Shown here: positions 25,012 through 36,569 of the stretch, in pieces | Layout of the letters: each line of letters begins with the position of its first letter | Numbering within the stretch: position 1 is the first letter of the stretch | Assembly (NCBI GenBank): GCA_951812925.1 | Contig: OX638369.1 | Location: 23,775,329 to 23,839,328 of the forward strand | Reading direction: 5' to 3' | From: Calliopum simillimum | Taxonomy: Eukaryota; Arthropoda; Insecta; Diptera; Lauxaniidae | Length of the DNA stretch: 64,000 nt | Notes under the pieces: generated by a model | Database searches by the model: none | What the model was told of the DNA's origin: nothing | What the model saw: the letters and a program-made list of their open reading frames with translations, nothing else | Program-made: the position numbers and the translations under genes

Positions 25012-25913
25012 GGTTGTTCACACTTTCTAGCATCGTTACCAAACTTATAGTGGTATCGACAGAGCCAATTTGGTGGGCGTTGACGGGATGAGTTCCGAGA
25101 ATTAGATCGTCTTCTGTAGCGATCTCTAGAAAATGTTCTGTGTGATGAACGATATTGCTGTTGATCCTGTTTTATTGAATTTACTTCTAATGTAAGTTTA
25201 TTAAAGCATTCTAAAATTTTCGAGGTAGTATCTGTGAAGTTTGAAATAACTGCCTGCAGATTAACCGATGGTGAAGCAATTGTTTGAGGCTTAGCTTTTA
25301 TTGAAGAAACTTCACTTTCAGTGATAACTTCCCACAAGTTATCAGCGAGATTTAGAACTTCGGATAATTCTTTTAAATTTGATCCTGTCAAGGCTACATT
25401 TAGACTTTTAGGGAGCTTTCGAAGCCAGATTTTTCGCAAAAAATCTGGTTCGACCGATGTTCCTGCTAAAAGTTCCAAGGATCTGTAGAACTGGGATGGC
25501 TTCCGGTCGCCAATCTCAGAGTCGGATAGTATTTTATCGATCCGTTTGTTCTCGCTCAGAGAGTTACGTTCGATCAAAATTTTCTTAAGACCTTCATACA
25601 AATTTGTGGATGGTGGATTTCGAATGAAATCCAAGACGGTAACAATAACTTCTTGAGGAAGAGCAGTTATTGTATATTCGTACTTGGTCTTATCTACCGA
25701 TATACCTTTGAATTGAAATTGCAATTCCGCGTGGAAAAACCATGCATCGGGACAGTTTGTCCAAAATTGTGGGAGCTTAACGGACGTTGCAGATATTTCG
25801 GACGCAAGAACATTATCGAAAGGGTTTGGAATTGTATTTTGGTCTTGATCCAATTCAATCAATTGAGTTCGATTTGCCGAATCTCCATTATCGCGATTAG
25901 GGGAACGAAACAT
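24969..25913 (-). CDS. gag: Gypsy Gag with CHCC finger
   Basis: A 314-residue Gag starting at ATG 25911-25913. The capsid-like middle is followed by a basic Ser/Arg-rich stretch ([20 protein letters not shown]) and then a finger CRYHYKF...RKC..PC with spacing C-x2-H-x9-C-x3-C. This replaces the usual CCHC knuckle and is characteristic of the CsRn1 group of gypsy elements. Gag packages the element RNA into cytoplasmic particles. It overlaps pol by about 50 bases. The assignment as Gag rests on position, the basic tail and the finger. Confidence 0.9.
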   Translation of the reverse strand: MFRSPNRDNGDSANRTQLIELDQDQNTIPNPFDNVLASEISATSVKLPQFWTNCPDAWFFHAELQFQFKGISVDKTKYEYTITALPQEVIVTVLDFIRNPPSTNLYEGLKKILIERNSLSENKRIDKILSDSEIGDRKPSQFYRSLELLAGTSVEPDFLRKIWLRKLPKSLNVALTGSNLKELSEVLNLADNLWEVITESEVSSIKAKPQTIASPSVNLQAVISNFTDTTSKILECFNKLTLEVNSIKQDQQQYRSSHRTFSRDRYRRRSNSRNSSRQRPPNWLCRYHYKFGNDARKCEQPCSYVQNTQRTPTN

Positions 25914-26296
25914 TTTAGTATTTATAAGAATAATGTAGTGTTTAAAATTTAGTAAATGTAATTATAAGTGAATTTTTAAGTTGGAAAATAATTATTAAGT
26001 TTAAAGTTGATTTTAATTTTCTTTTTTTTTTTTTTTTTTTTTGGTTTTTTGCACTTAAATAATATCTCTTACGATAATTTTCAGCTAAATAAGCTTATGC
26101 CAGTATCGATGATTAGATATATTGATGTTTGAAGATTCTGCACGTCGAGCTGTTAATGGTTATTTCTTGAGCTATTTTTCTATCTTTAGAAATTGATTGT
26201 TGCTGCTGCAAGAATAATTGCTGGTAGCGGTCGCTGTTGATGTTCTTGGATGAAATGTAGTTTTTTCTTTTTTTTTAAAAATAGGTTAAAAGTCCA

Positions 26297-26308
26297 GCAG
26301 GATCGCCA
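26297..26308 (-). other. Primer-binding site, tRNA-Arg type
   Basis: On the minus strand TGGCGATCCTGC starts two bases after the 5' LTR. From memory this is complementary to the 3' end of a fly tRNA-Arg (GCAGGATCG plus CCA) over 12 bases. The tRNA identity needs a database check. Confidence 0.7.
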
Positions 26309-26310
26309 GT

Positions 26311-26551
26311 TGTAGTTTGGTTGTAAATGAATTATAACAGCTGTAGTTGTAGGTTAATAATGATAAAATATTTATGTATATTTTTTAGAAGTTTTACATT
26401 TTTTATGATAACTTATTTTGTACATTATTTTTATCAAACTACAAAATACAAAAATCATTTTTTGAAATTTAAAAACAAAACTAAATTGATCAACAATCAT
26501 AAGTTATAGGATATAGGATAACAAGTAAGTTAAGTAAAAGTAAGCACTACA
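26311..26551 (-). repeat. 5' LTR of gypsy element
   Basis: A 241-bp LTR, promoter side for minus-strand transcription, identical to 21650-21890. The untranslated leader to gag (about 25914-26296) includes a poly-T run near 26022-26042. Confidence 0.95.
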
Positions 26552-26649
26552 TATGTGACATGAAGTTTCATTAATAAATTATAAAAACAAATTTTCTTTC
26601 GTATTTTTTCATCTGCAACTTAACTCCTCCATGCATTTAAAAAAAATCA

Positions 26650-26768
26650 GCTGATCTGCTGTCATGAAAAACCAGAAATTGAAGTGTGAATACAATTTTA
26701 AGCATCTCGTTTTGAAAACGAAAGATTTGAAAACAAGCCGTTTTCGATGTCAGTGTGAAAAGGGTATT
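26650..26768. mobile_element. TIR element, copy 2 (right-end fragment)
   Basis: Closely similar to 21209-21327: shared GTCATGAAAAACCAGAA, GTGTGAATACAATTTTAA and terminal GTCAGTGTGAAAAGGGTATTA. Only the right end of this family is present here. Confidence 0.65.
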
Positions 26769-26819
26769 ACTTTATTGATTTTACAATTTAACTTTATTCA
26801 GTATGAGAATTAAAACTTT

Positions 26820-27230
26820 TACTTTTGTGCTGCAGCCAATGCTGATTCAAAAGTGGTTACTAAACGAAAAAAAAATGAAGGAATAGAACAAAAGAATTTG
26901 ACAGCTATGAGCAGTGGGGCATTGATTAATTTAGCAATGGAGTTGCGTTGCCAACTACAGGGAATTTATCCTTACTTTTGGGGACTATGCGTGTTCGCAT
27001 AAACACTCTGAGTCATCATTTAGCTCTTGCACTGTGAAGCTTATTTCGGTGAAATGGTCAGCGGCTTCCAGTCACGATCCCTATTTTGTTAAACATGGCC
27101 GTGGTGATAATTTAAGATCAGGAAAAGCATGTTTGAAGAGTTGTGGACGTGACATAGACGAGACAAAAAAGCAATGTACAAAGAATATAAAAAAAGTCTT
27201 TTATATCTTATTGAGAGTGAATGAATAGAC
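26820..27230 (+). other. Possible exon-like or decayed coding fragment
   Basis: An acceptor-like TTTTGTGCTGCAG (about 26826-26838) precedes about 55 open codons ending in TAA at 26999-27001, followed by further short coding-like pieces to about 27230. It lies downstream of a TIR end, as does the fragment at 21334, so both may be parts of one captured or broken gene. The family is not recognised; it may be chance. Confidence 0.2.
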
Positions 27231-27507
27231 TATATATGTAATGTCAACAAAAATATTTTGAAGTGCTGGAACTTAAATACTGCGAAAATATGCAAATATG
27301 CAAAATACCGGAAAAATTTCTATTATATGCAAAATAAGCTTTTACTAACCAAAGCTTAGATTTGACAGCCTTACCTTTAATTATACACACACATTATTTC
27401 CAATAACTTGGTATTGCATTTGTCATACCAATTATTTGATTTTCGATTTTTTTAAAAAGGTATTTTTACTTTGAACCAAGGCATTTTACGAAAAAAGTGA
27501 ATACAGC

Positions 27508-28239
27508 TGTTTGGTCGGGGACCAAATTTACTATATAGTTTTCACTATTTATAAAATATGGTGGGTATACCTTTAATAAGACTCCACTTCGGTTGCTGCC
27601 GCTACGATGATTGTAGAGAGGCTCTTAGCCCGCTGAGCACACATATGATGGCAATGAAAAGCTTCTGGTGATGACCGTGAGCCACCTCTTCAGACCAAGA
27701 GTCGCTGTGCAAGACCTTGAGTCAGCTTTGAAGGCATGCAGTTGCCTCTTATGAGCTGGAATCGTTGCTGTCGGCGACGATGACTCTTCGAAGGAAAGCA
27801 ATGAATTGCATTTGCTTATACGTGAGCAATTAAAAAGGATAACCAAAAACACTTTGGCTTAAGTTAATTTTGCTTTTATTGAAATATAAACTTTATAAAA
27901 CTAAAAATTAAAATTAAAATTTAAAACTAAAAAGAGCTGCAGTTGCTTGCTGCGTGGTAGATTTTCAACGAGTGAAGTTGTTCCCAATTTGAACTTTAGA
28001 CTCGTTCAAAACATCAACTAAGAATTGTGTTCAGCAATTGTCAGCCTTTCATGTTGTATACGAGTGAGCGAGACGGCAACACTCGCTAGTACTAAAAAGC
28101 GGTATACATACTTATTTCAAGTTTTGATTGTTGACTGTAACGAGTAGTTAGAGATCGTGTGGATGGGCAGTGTTGCCGTTCATCGCACATTGCAATTAAG
28201 TTTGGGGATTTAGAGTTGACGTATTTCCCCGCGTAAACA
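27508..28239 (-). repeat. Solo LTR of a BEL/Pao family
   Basis: On the minus strand it starts TGTTTACGCGGGGAAATACG and ends ACCAAACA, matching the layout of the complete BEL LTR at 53875: TGTTTACG start, GTGTTGCCGTCTC block, AATTTGGTCCCCGACCA end. At 732 bp it is longer than the 576-bp relative and clearly diverged from it. Flanks ACAGC and ATAGC differ at one base and are a plausible old 5-bp target duplication. No internal element sequence adjoins it, so it is the product of LTR-LTR recombination. Confidence 0.85.
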
Positions 28240-30561
28240 ATAGCAAAAACTGCTTTTAATCATTCGTTAGAAATATACTTGTGAATTTTTTGAGACATTT
28301 TATAATTCTCCAAAACTTAAAAAGTTAAAAAAAATTTTAAAAAAATCACACGTATTCTTTGGGCTATCTTAAGCATTTTTTGCCTACCAGACTATTTTTG
28401 TAACATGCCTTGTCTTTGAACAAAAAATCATTTTTACGACCGCGTAGTTCAAAAACGGAAAAAATCGATTTTTGGAATAATATCTATACAACAAAAAAAA
28501 ATGAGATTTTTAACTCTAAAAGTTTTACAAGAAGATAATCATTGGTATCCATTCAGTGAGGAAGAAAAAGTTATAAGCAAAATAATATGTTTTGTTTTGG
28601 CAAAATGGGCCTTTAGGTGAATGCGGATATCCTTTTAACTTTTGAAATGGTGTGGGGATGACACTTTTTTGGCTTCATTCATATTGAATCAGCTTAGTAA
28701 AGAGATGTCTTTTTTTTTTTTTTTTCAATAGTATGTTTTTGGCGCGAAAGGGTAAAAGCCTCTTCTTTTTTCTGGATGGCATCTGAACCAAATCTCCTCG
28801 CTTGGTTTCAGACTTACTGATTTCGATGGAATAAATGTATTCATACCGAGCAAAATCATGTCAGTAATAATGTCAGTGATGCCATTGTTATTGTTTATGA
28901 GAAAATATAAGACTGCATTAAGACAACTAAAATCAACATCTTGGTATTACAAAATTTTTCTACTAAAGTACCTCATAGAAGCTATTCGCTGGAGGTAGGA
29001 TACTTTTACGGTTATTAGATAGAAGTCAGAAGTTCCCAACGGACTAGCATAACTATTGAATAGTTCTAATCTATTTGTATGTATTTTGTCTTTGATCAAT
29101 AACATCTGCTATGCATGTGGCTACAACAATTACTTAACTATTTAAAAATCAATTGAATTCAATACATGAACATTATCGATTAAGTGATTGGGTAAAGTAA
29201 TACTTTTTTTGCTATGCCAAACAAATTTCACCTGTTTAGTTCACATTATGATGATGAACAAAGCCTTATTAAAAAAGCTGAAATATCTGCTCGTACTTTG
29301 CTGTGACATTTTGCAACTTTATAAATATTTTACCAAACAAATTTTTATACCACGTACCATAATCCGCTTAGTCATAAGCTGCATGTTATTTTTTTTTACT
29401 TTTTTTTTTTCATCCATCTATATAGTACATCCATCTATCTATATATTCAGCTCTTTTACTTACACTTGTATATATTAATATCATAATTAACATAAACAAA
29501 CTTGCTGGATGCTTCTTGACTAAGTTTATGGGTGTTAAAAATGTTGTACTAAATAATTAAGTGGCATATTAACGTTAAATTAAGCCAAGTGACATACGTT
29601 TATTTAAATTATTAAGTTTTTACTATAAAATTGCATCGATAGTAAGATAGAAAATGCAAAAATTGTCAATAAATAAATAAGAAAAATTTACTTTTATAAC
29701 ACTGTTACTATAACTTGAGTTAAGTTCTTCCTAAAATATATGAAATATATGTAGGATTGGATGTGACGTACTGACAATACGGTGACCTGGGATATGTACA
29801 GATAAGACGGTTACCTGGGTTTCTTGACTAATGACATAATGGACAGAGACAAAGGTATAGACTACACAATAAGAGGGAGACATGATGACTAGGCATACAG
29901 ACGCGAACACACAGAAAGAACGGAGAGTTGGTTTTGAACGTGATTGGTAAACGGACGTATACTCGAGTGCGCATTGTAAAACTTTGATTTATTCTAAAAT
30001 GTATTCATTGAATTAAATAACTTTATTTTATGTTAAACATTAAATAAACATTATTAAAAAGAATGTGAGTGTTAAATTTAATCGGAGAGTGTGATCCTAC
30101 ATATATGACATCAAATGACATCAAATATCATTGTGCTTTTAAATTTATATTGAAAACAGTTAGAGAATTTGTTTCCTTTAAACCAATCAATTGGATAAAG
30201 ATGTTTAGCAAACAACAGTTTATAAAGCCATAAAAAGAGTTCAAATGTTATTTAACTCAGGTGGTGGTTAAATGACCTACATTATTTTTAAACTTAATAG
30301 TATAAATTTTAAACTTTCAAATAAACTTTTCTTTAAAACAGAACTCAAGTTTTCCCATTTCAGACTAAGTGACAGCCGGTAAACACTATGGCATTACTTT
30401 TTTTTGCCTGTTATTTTGTTTTTATCTTATCTTCCTTTGTAATTTGAATTTTTTCCAACTTAAAGCCAAAAGTTGCAAGTTCTTATATTAATTTTTAATG
30501 ATTTTTTTATTTTTCTTATAACACTTTACTAATATTTTTTCTGCTTCATTCCTTTTTACAG
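28240..30561. other. Intronic sequence, nothing recognised
   Basis: AT-rich intron leading to the tutl exon. No TIR pair or coding region was recognised. The last 100 bases before the exon have the pyrimidine-rich character of a 3' splice region. Confidence 0.5.
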
Positions 30562-30683
30562 AGGATGCTGTACACATTACAGCCATACTCGGCGAGGGTG
30601 TCATCTTCAATTGTCACGTTGAATTCCCCAACGATCATCCGGTGCCGTATGTCCTACAGTGGGACAAGAAGGTGAGCGAAACG
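30562..30683 (+). CDS. tutl: Turtle, internal exon (first Ig domain, N-terminal half)
   Basis: Turtle is a conserved Ig-superfamily membrane protein of neurons, needed in Drosophila for axon and dendrite patterning and tiling. This 122-base exon encodes DAVHITAILGEGVIFNCHVE followed by a PNDHPVPYVLQWDKK segment. It carries the B-strand Cys (FNC) and the core Trp (LQW) of the first Ig V-type domain. The acceptor is TTTTTACAG at 30561. The exon begins with two bases completing a split codon and ends on a codon boundary at ACG, with donor GTACGA from 30684. A second donor, GTGAGC at 30672, lies 12 bases earlier in the same phase; using it would drop the four residues VSET. The match to Drosophila turtle is from memory of the protein and is very close. 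The rest of the gene is outside the window on both sides. Confidence 0.93.
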
Positions 30684-30699
30684 GTACGATATCACAAAA

Positions 30700-32109
30700 A
30701 ATCTTTCTTCTCTAAACTCTCTTTTATTACATATAAAGCGACAAATATAGAAAAGTTAAAAAGAATAAAAAAAAACTAAGAAAAAAAACCAAACCCCCAC
30801 GAAAAATATGTTTTGTTTGTATCTTTTATTTGAAAAAAAAAAAATTAGTTTTTAACAAAATAAACTATATACAATTATATATAACATTTATATAAAAGTA
30901 TACAGAAAACACAAATTTGTATAGAGTTTTAACAAAAAGCGAAAAAAAACTATGCAAATTTACAACAACAAAAAAGCAAAAAAAAATACACTGCGCAAAA
31001 AATAAAGACAATCAAAGAAACAAACAAAAATAATTTTTTAACGTCTTAACGTGATCGTGAGTATTTCTAGCTAAGCAATAAATTATTTAAGAAAATTTAC
31101 AAAAAAAAAAATATAAAATTTATAGAAAACAAATCGTAATGAACGTTTAAAAGTATTGGAATTTTAAGTACTTAAATTTAATTAATTAAAAAAAATCTCT
31201 TAAGTTTTAATGTTTTCGAAAAACTGCGCATAATTTTCGAATTTCGTTTAAATTAAATGTGTGTTGAGCGTAACATATTTTAGTTTTGAAGATTAATTTT
31301 TATTGAATAATTTTTTTTTTTAAACAATAAATTGAAAAATAAATTTTTCGAAATTGTTGAAAAAAAAAAATTGTTTTCACTAGTGTATATTGGCTGTGTT
31401 TTTTGACATTTGAAAACTTTCGTAAATGTTAGCTAATTTTATGTTTTAAATTTGAATTGAATATTTAATCAATTGAATTCAATGTAAAACTTTTTAATAA
31501 AAATTTTCTAAAAAACAAACAAGTTGATTCAAACGAAAATCTTATAAAAAGATCAGAGCTATCAACTGTGAATTTTTGTGCGACATACAAACCAAAATTT
31601 GACCATGGTTGCCAACTTATGTATGTTTTGTCGTTTAGTTGCTTTTTTTCTTTTAAGGGAACGTGTTAATTTAAAGTTGAAAAAATGAAAAAAAAAACTT
31701 TTTAATTTGTTACGCTTAGTTTTTATTTTAAATTGATAAATTTTTTATTGAATAAAACCGCGTATTTTTTTTAATTTATAAAATACATAAATACTCATTA
31801 TACTAAAAATCTAATATAAAAAATAAGAGTACACCGCCAAAAAAATAAAGTGCTTTTAAGATAACTTTCATTTTGTATAACTTTTGTACAATTTAATTAA
31901 TTTTATATACTCACACACTTACACACATATAAATATATTTTTCTATACAACGCTTTTAGTAATTAATAACAAATACAATTTCTTGCAGTATTTTTTTTTT
32001 CTGAGTGTAAGAAAATTTTAGTGTGAAATTTGAGCCTTCAAAACACTGTTTTTTAGCAACAAACTGAACTGTGAATTTGAATCATCATTACTAGAATCGG
32101 TCAATTCGT
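30700..32109. other. Very AT-rich intronic sequence
   Basis: Dominated by A and T runs. No gene, RNA or transposon end was recognised. Confidence 0.5.
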
Positions 32110-32365
32110 ACACTTTGGACACTTAGTACTTTTTTTTGCTATTTGGTACAAAATAGAAAAGGTCATTTATTATCCCTGGTGAAACGTACTTTTTAGTACT
32201 TTTTGGACACCTAGTACTTTTTTTGCTATTTGGTACAAAATAGACAAGCTCATTTATCATCCCTGGTGAAACGTACTTTTTTGGTACTTTTTGAACACCT
32301 AGTACTTTTTTTAGCTATTTGGTACAAAATAGAAAAGCAAATTTATCATCCTTGGTGAACCGTAA
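32110..32365. repeat. Three tandem units of about 87 bp
   Basis: Each unit contains GGACACCTAGTACTTTTTT, GCTATTTGGTACAAAATAG and CATCCCTGGTGAAACGTACT. Units start near 32114, 32202 and 32288. The match between units is high, so expansion was fairly recent. Confidence 0.85.
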
Positions 32366-33129
32366 ACAAAACTAAAACGCAAAGAGTGCTATGCTTTTTG
32401 TTTTTCTATCTATGCTGTATCTTCTTTTCAGCGCGGTCACACGTGTTTTGTTGTTGATAATATTGAAAAATTTGTACTTAATTTTGGCAGGCTTAAGAGC
32501 AACATTTTTTAATAATTTTAACTTTGTGCACATCTACACATAAATACCTTTCTTATAATGTATAATTCAAAGTCCTACTACATTTTTAAATAGTAAAAAA
32601 AGTAGGACAAATGTTTGTCTTGCGTATTAATTTATATATAAAGACTCTTTGTAAGCCCGACCCCGAAAAAATAATTCTAAGATATTACAAATACCTTCTT
32701 AACTTAAACTTAAGTTTATGCCTGAGGATCTAGTCTGGTATCTAAAAAGATACAAAATATCAGTTTCTGAGGTTTTTGAATTATTGACTTATATGAACTT
32801 CATAGAGGGTACATCCCGGACTATTTATCAGTATTCTTTGACTTAAGTCAACGTGTATGTAATAGCAATGAAGCGACAGCAGTGCACGCTCAAAGCAAAG
32901 AGTGGCAGAGATCAAGATGCGCATAACGATAACAGTGGGTGCTTTAAGAAGCGAATGCGAATGAAATAAAACAATATGCAATAACTTCATAAAATGATGC
33001 AAAAATAGCTATTGATAAGTATTGATAGCAATTTTACCTATTCTTTAATTTTTCTGTTCTGATTCGACTCAAAATGCACAAAAAAAAAATGTAAAACAAA
33101 GCATTTGCAGCGCTGCAAATTCGTTTAAA

Positions 33130-33197
33130 AAGCGCGCACTCTGATCGCAACCTAAACAATACAACCAAAGCTGTATGAATGTTCTTTGATAGCAAGG
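33130..33197. repeat. Dispersed direct repeat, copy A
   Basis: GCGCACTCTGATCGCAACC, then an AAACAATACAACCAAAG block, then GATAGCAAGGCG recurs at 34507-34575 with few differences. It probably marks the end of an unclassified interspersed element; the 1.38-kb spacing could be one element bounded by direct repeats, or two insertions. Confidence 0.5.
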
Positions 33198-34506
33198 CGA
33201 CCACAAAAATACTATATTTAGCGACAAATAAATCTGAGATTGTACTATTGATCTGTTATTCACTCTTAAATGCAGCCAGGAGTCGAAGAGTTTTCTTTCA
33301 CTGGATTTCATGCTAAATGGAAAATAGAAAGAAATTGCTGACTGTCTTGTCAAGTAGAGTGTTTTTGCAGGAACTCCGTTGAAAGCGAAATTGAATTTAC
33401 CTTGACTAACTACTGTAGTGCTAAACTTGCCAGACTTGGAAAAAAACCCACATTTTGAAAAAATTTACAATTTGAAAAAAAAAAAGAAAAATTTTTCTTA
33501 CACTCGAAAAAAAAAAATACTTTTCTGCTACTTATAAATAATACCAATTATTTAAAAGAAAGTTTCGTACGTGCTTTATATACAAACTTGCTGAATAACT
33601 AAGTAACAAAAATAATATTTTTAAACAAATCTTTTGTTTTAAACACTACATAAAATAAAATAATTTTTTTTTCCTATAATGAAATATATAGTAATATATA
33701 TATTATGAAAATACGAAAGCTAAAAGAAAAGAAAGAGAGAGAGAGTGAGAGAAGAAAATTCATTTTCACATAAACCGAATTCGTTTCAAATAATCATGAT
33801 GTTAAAAATTTCATGATCATTAGTAAATAATTCTACTACCAAAAGTTTTCACTTTTTTTTAACTCACCATCCACGTAACCACCACGTAACATCACTAAAA
33901 TAACAACTTTCCAATAATTAGCAATTTGCCACACACCACGTCAAAAGATTTCAATAAACTAAAAAATATACTTAATACTAACTAACACACACTCACATGT
34001 ACGTTGCTAAAATATATATTATAAATATGCAATAATGTTTGTGCGTGTGTCTCTTTAATGTTTTCTCATTTGAAATCCTAAATATTTTTTTTACTAAAAA
34101 TTTTCACCAAAATGTTAAAAAAATAACAAATTTAAATTTCTAAATTCTAAAAAAAAAAATTTATTACACTTTTCTTCTACTCCACTCCACTCCGCTTCAC
34201 TCCAAGAAGTATTTGTAAAAATTATGGTTTTTATTTTTATTAAGATCTTGCACAATGCCTTTATGTATGTTTGATTTCTTTTTTTTTTAACCACAAAAAA
34301 ATATTTTTTTATAAAATTCATTACATTTTTTTACTTTTGTTTTGTAGTTTATTATTGATTTCAAAGCACCACAAGTAGCTTATGCACATATATTTTATAA
34401 AAAATGTTTTGAAAAATTAAAAGTATTTTTATTCTAAAATTTTTCACAATTTACTAAGCTTTGCAAAAGTAATGTCATAGTTTGAAGTGGCTGCATTTTT
34501 TCTCAA

Positions 34507-34575
34507 AGTGCGCACTCTGATCGCTACCTAAACAATAGAACCAAAGTTCTATGCATGTTCTCTGATAGCAAGGCG
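34507..34575. repeat. Dispersed direct repeat, copy B
   Basis: Counterpart of 33130-33197 in the same orientation (GCGCACTCTGATCGCTACC ... GATAGCAAGGCG). Confidence 0.5.
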
Positions 34576-34639
34576 CCCAATTTACTAAGAACTAAAAAAG
34601 TCGAGCTACTTTTTCATGAAAAGTCTAAAACTAGAACTA

Positions 34640-35076
34640 AAAAAGGGTTGTGATCCAGTCACCAAATCACATTGCGGCCTAGAAGACCTTTTGTGTTAAT
34701 GTTGATAAGACTCAATAAGAAGTCCGTCCATATGCGCATGGCATTAAAGAATATTGTTAGGTCCATTGAATGTTAGGCACCCACCTCAGAAACAAAGGGG
34801 TGTACGATGGAAAAGTAACGAAGTTTGTGTCTTGCTTAACTAACATAATGACATTTTTAGAATAATTTCTGCTGTTTCTTCTTCTTCATAACAGAATCTA
34901 CAGAATTTATCCTAGACTAGTCCCATATTAGAGAGATGTTTCCTAACTTGACAGTATTCCTCGAGAAATCTTTTAACAGTTCGTATACCTTTCCTTTTCA
35001 ACAAAAGTAACTGTTTCCTTCGTTGCTTGGTTACTTTATAAAACTCCAAGACAGTTCGGGCCGTAGAATTGAGTAG
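34640..35076 (-). pseudogene. LINE ORF2 C-terminal remnant
   Basis: The minus strand encodes RKHLSNMGLV followed by DKFCRFCYEEEETAE. This is the Cys-rich C-terminal block found after the reverse transcriptase in R1/LOA-type non-LTR retrotransposons. Upstream is a basic stretch (about 34940-35060) of matching style. Stops interrupt it. It is the distal part of the same LINE as 36183-36560, split by the satellite at 35077-36180. Confidence 0.55.
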
Positions 35077-36180
35077 CTCCAATAAAAAAAAACGAAATAA
35101 CGCCCAATGGACGAAATAAAGTCCAAAATACGAAATTACGCTCAAAAAAACGGAATAAAGTCCAAGAAATTAAAAAACGAAATAACGCCCAAAATATTTT
35201 TATATAAATTTGGGACATTATCATTTTAGGAAAACGCCTAAAAGAAACCAAACAAAGCATAAAAAATAAAGAAAATGTAATAACCACCAAACTAAAAACG
35301 AAATAACGTCCAAATTATTTTCATATAAATAAATTTTGGGCGTTATTTCCAAAATTATTATTGCCAAAATTTATTGTATATGAAAATAATTTGGGTGCTA
35401 TTTCGTTTTTGGTTTTGGGCGTTATTTTATGTCTAATGAAAATTATTTTGTTTTAATTTTGGGCATTATTACGTTACTTTACTACGTTTTCTTGGCGTTG
35501 TTTCGCTTAGAAAAAAACGGAATAAGGCCAAAATTTTGGGCGATGTTTTCAAAATGATTATGGCTCACTTTTATATGAAAATAACGAAATAACGCCCGAA
35601 AAATAAAATATCGTAATACCGCCTGGATATAAAAACGAAATAATCCTCAAATTATTTTCATATGAATTTGCGCTGTTAACATTCTGAAAAAATGCTCAAA
35701 AAAATACAAAATAAAGCACGAAACATAAAACAAATGTTATAACGCCCAAAATAAAAACGAAATAACGCCCAAAAAATATGAAACAACATCCAAAAATGAA
35801 AAAGAAATAACGCCCGAATTATTTTCATATAAATTTGAGCATTTATCATATTGGAAATATTGCCTAAAATTTGGGCTTTATTTCGTTGAAAATTTGGGCG
35901 TTATTACATTTCAAAAAGAGAATAAAATAAAGCCCAAAAGCAAAAAACCAAATAACACCCAAGTTATTTTAATATAAATAAAATGATAAATGCTTAAATT
36001 TATATGAAAATAATTTGGGAGTTATTTCATTTTCTTTTTTTGGACGTTATTCCATATATTTTTCAAATGAAATAACGCCCAAAGTATAAATGAAATAACG
36101 CAAGAGTTTTTTGACGATTTAAATCCCGAATTGAATTCGTTATTTTCAAAATGACTAATGCTTATATTTATATAAAAATG
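35077..36180. repeat. ACGAAATAACGCCCAAA satellite in both orientations
   Basis: The motif ACGAAATAACGCCCAAA and its complement TTTGGGCGTTATTTCGT recur about 20 times. They often flank TTATTTTCATATAAAT, giving quasi-palindromic units of about 55-65 bases. Spacing is irregular and copies are diverged. It sits inside the dead LINE, whose two parts flank it. Confidence 0.8.
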
Positions 36181-36182
36181 TT

Positions 36183-36560
36183 GCTGTATAAATCTAGAAG
36201 ATGAGTTCACAGTTTTTGCCTAGGTGGCTCCCTCCTACTGGCCAACAGCGCTGCTCTTGCCTTCTGGATTGTATTTTCTAGATGAGGGTTTCAGTTGAAC
36301 TTTTCATCTAGAATCGCACCAAGATATTTGGTTTGATTAGAAAATTGATAACTACTCTATTGAGAACAAGGAATCGAGAAAATTTCCTTTTTTTATGAAC
36401 GTATTGGTCTTTTGGAGAATAATCTTTAGACCATTGTGCTCAAATCATCCGGATAGTAAGTCAAGTGCCTATTGCAGTCTGGATAAGATTGTGTCTTTAT
36501 ATTTACCACAAACAAGGCGTTATTATCAGCATATCCTTGCACTTCAAAATCGTTTGAGCT
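36183..36560 (-). pseudogene. LINE reverse transcriptase remnant
   Basis: The minus strand reads FEVQGYADNNALFVV (YADN at 36522-36533, normally YADD), then a strand like RLFSKR, then KYLGAILDEKFN and NPHLENTIQKARAALLA. These are the consecutive palm and thumb blocks of a jockey-order (R1/I/LOA-like) reverse transcriptase. The second catalytic Asp is Asn, and stops are present, so it is dead. The remainder of the LINE, upstream on this strand, was not recognised beyond about 36560. Confidence 0.65.
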
Positions 36561-36569
36561 GAAAAGTTA

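Larger units (their letters stand above)
21650..26551 (-). mobile_element. Complete Ty3/gypsy retrotransposon, CsRn1-like
   Basis: A 4.9-kb element bounded by 241-bp LTRs that look identical base for base. The target duplication is TATG (21646-21649 and 26552-26555). It has an intact gag and an intact pol in overlapping frames and no envelope. The primer-binding site and polypurine tract are in place. The CHCC gag finger (see gag) is the mark of the CsRn1/Kabuki group. Identical LTRs imply a very recent insertion, so it is potentially active. It inserted beside the broken coding fragment at 21334-21629. Confidence 0.93.
1..30561 (+). other. tutl: Intron of tutl (5' part outside window)
   Basis: This stretch lies upstream of the first recognisable tutl exon and ends in a normal acceptor (pyrimidine tract then ACAG at 30558-30561). 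No other convincing host exon was found in it. It is filled with transposons and tandem repeats, listed separately. Intron status is inferred from the exon that follows; the upstream exon is outside the window. Confidence 0.75.
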
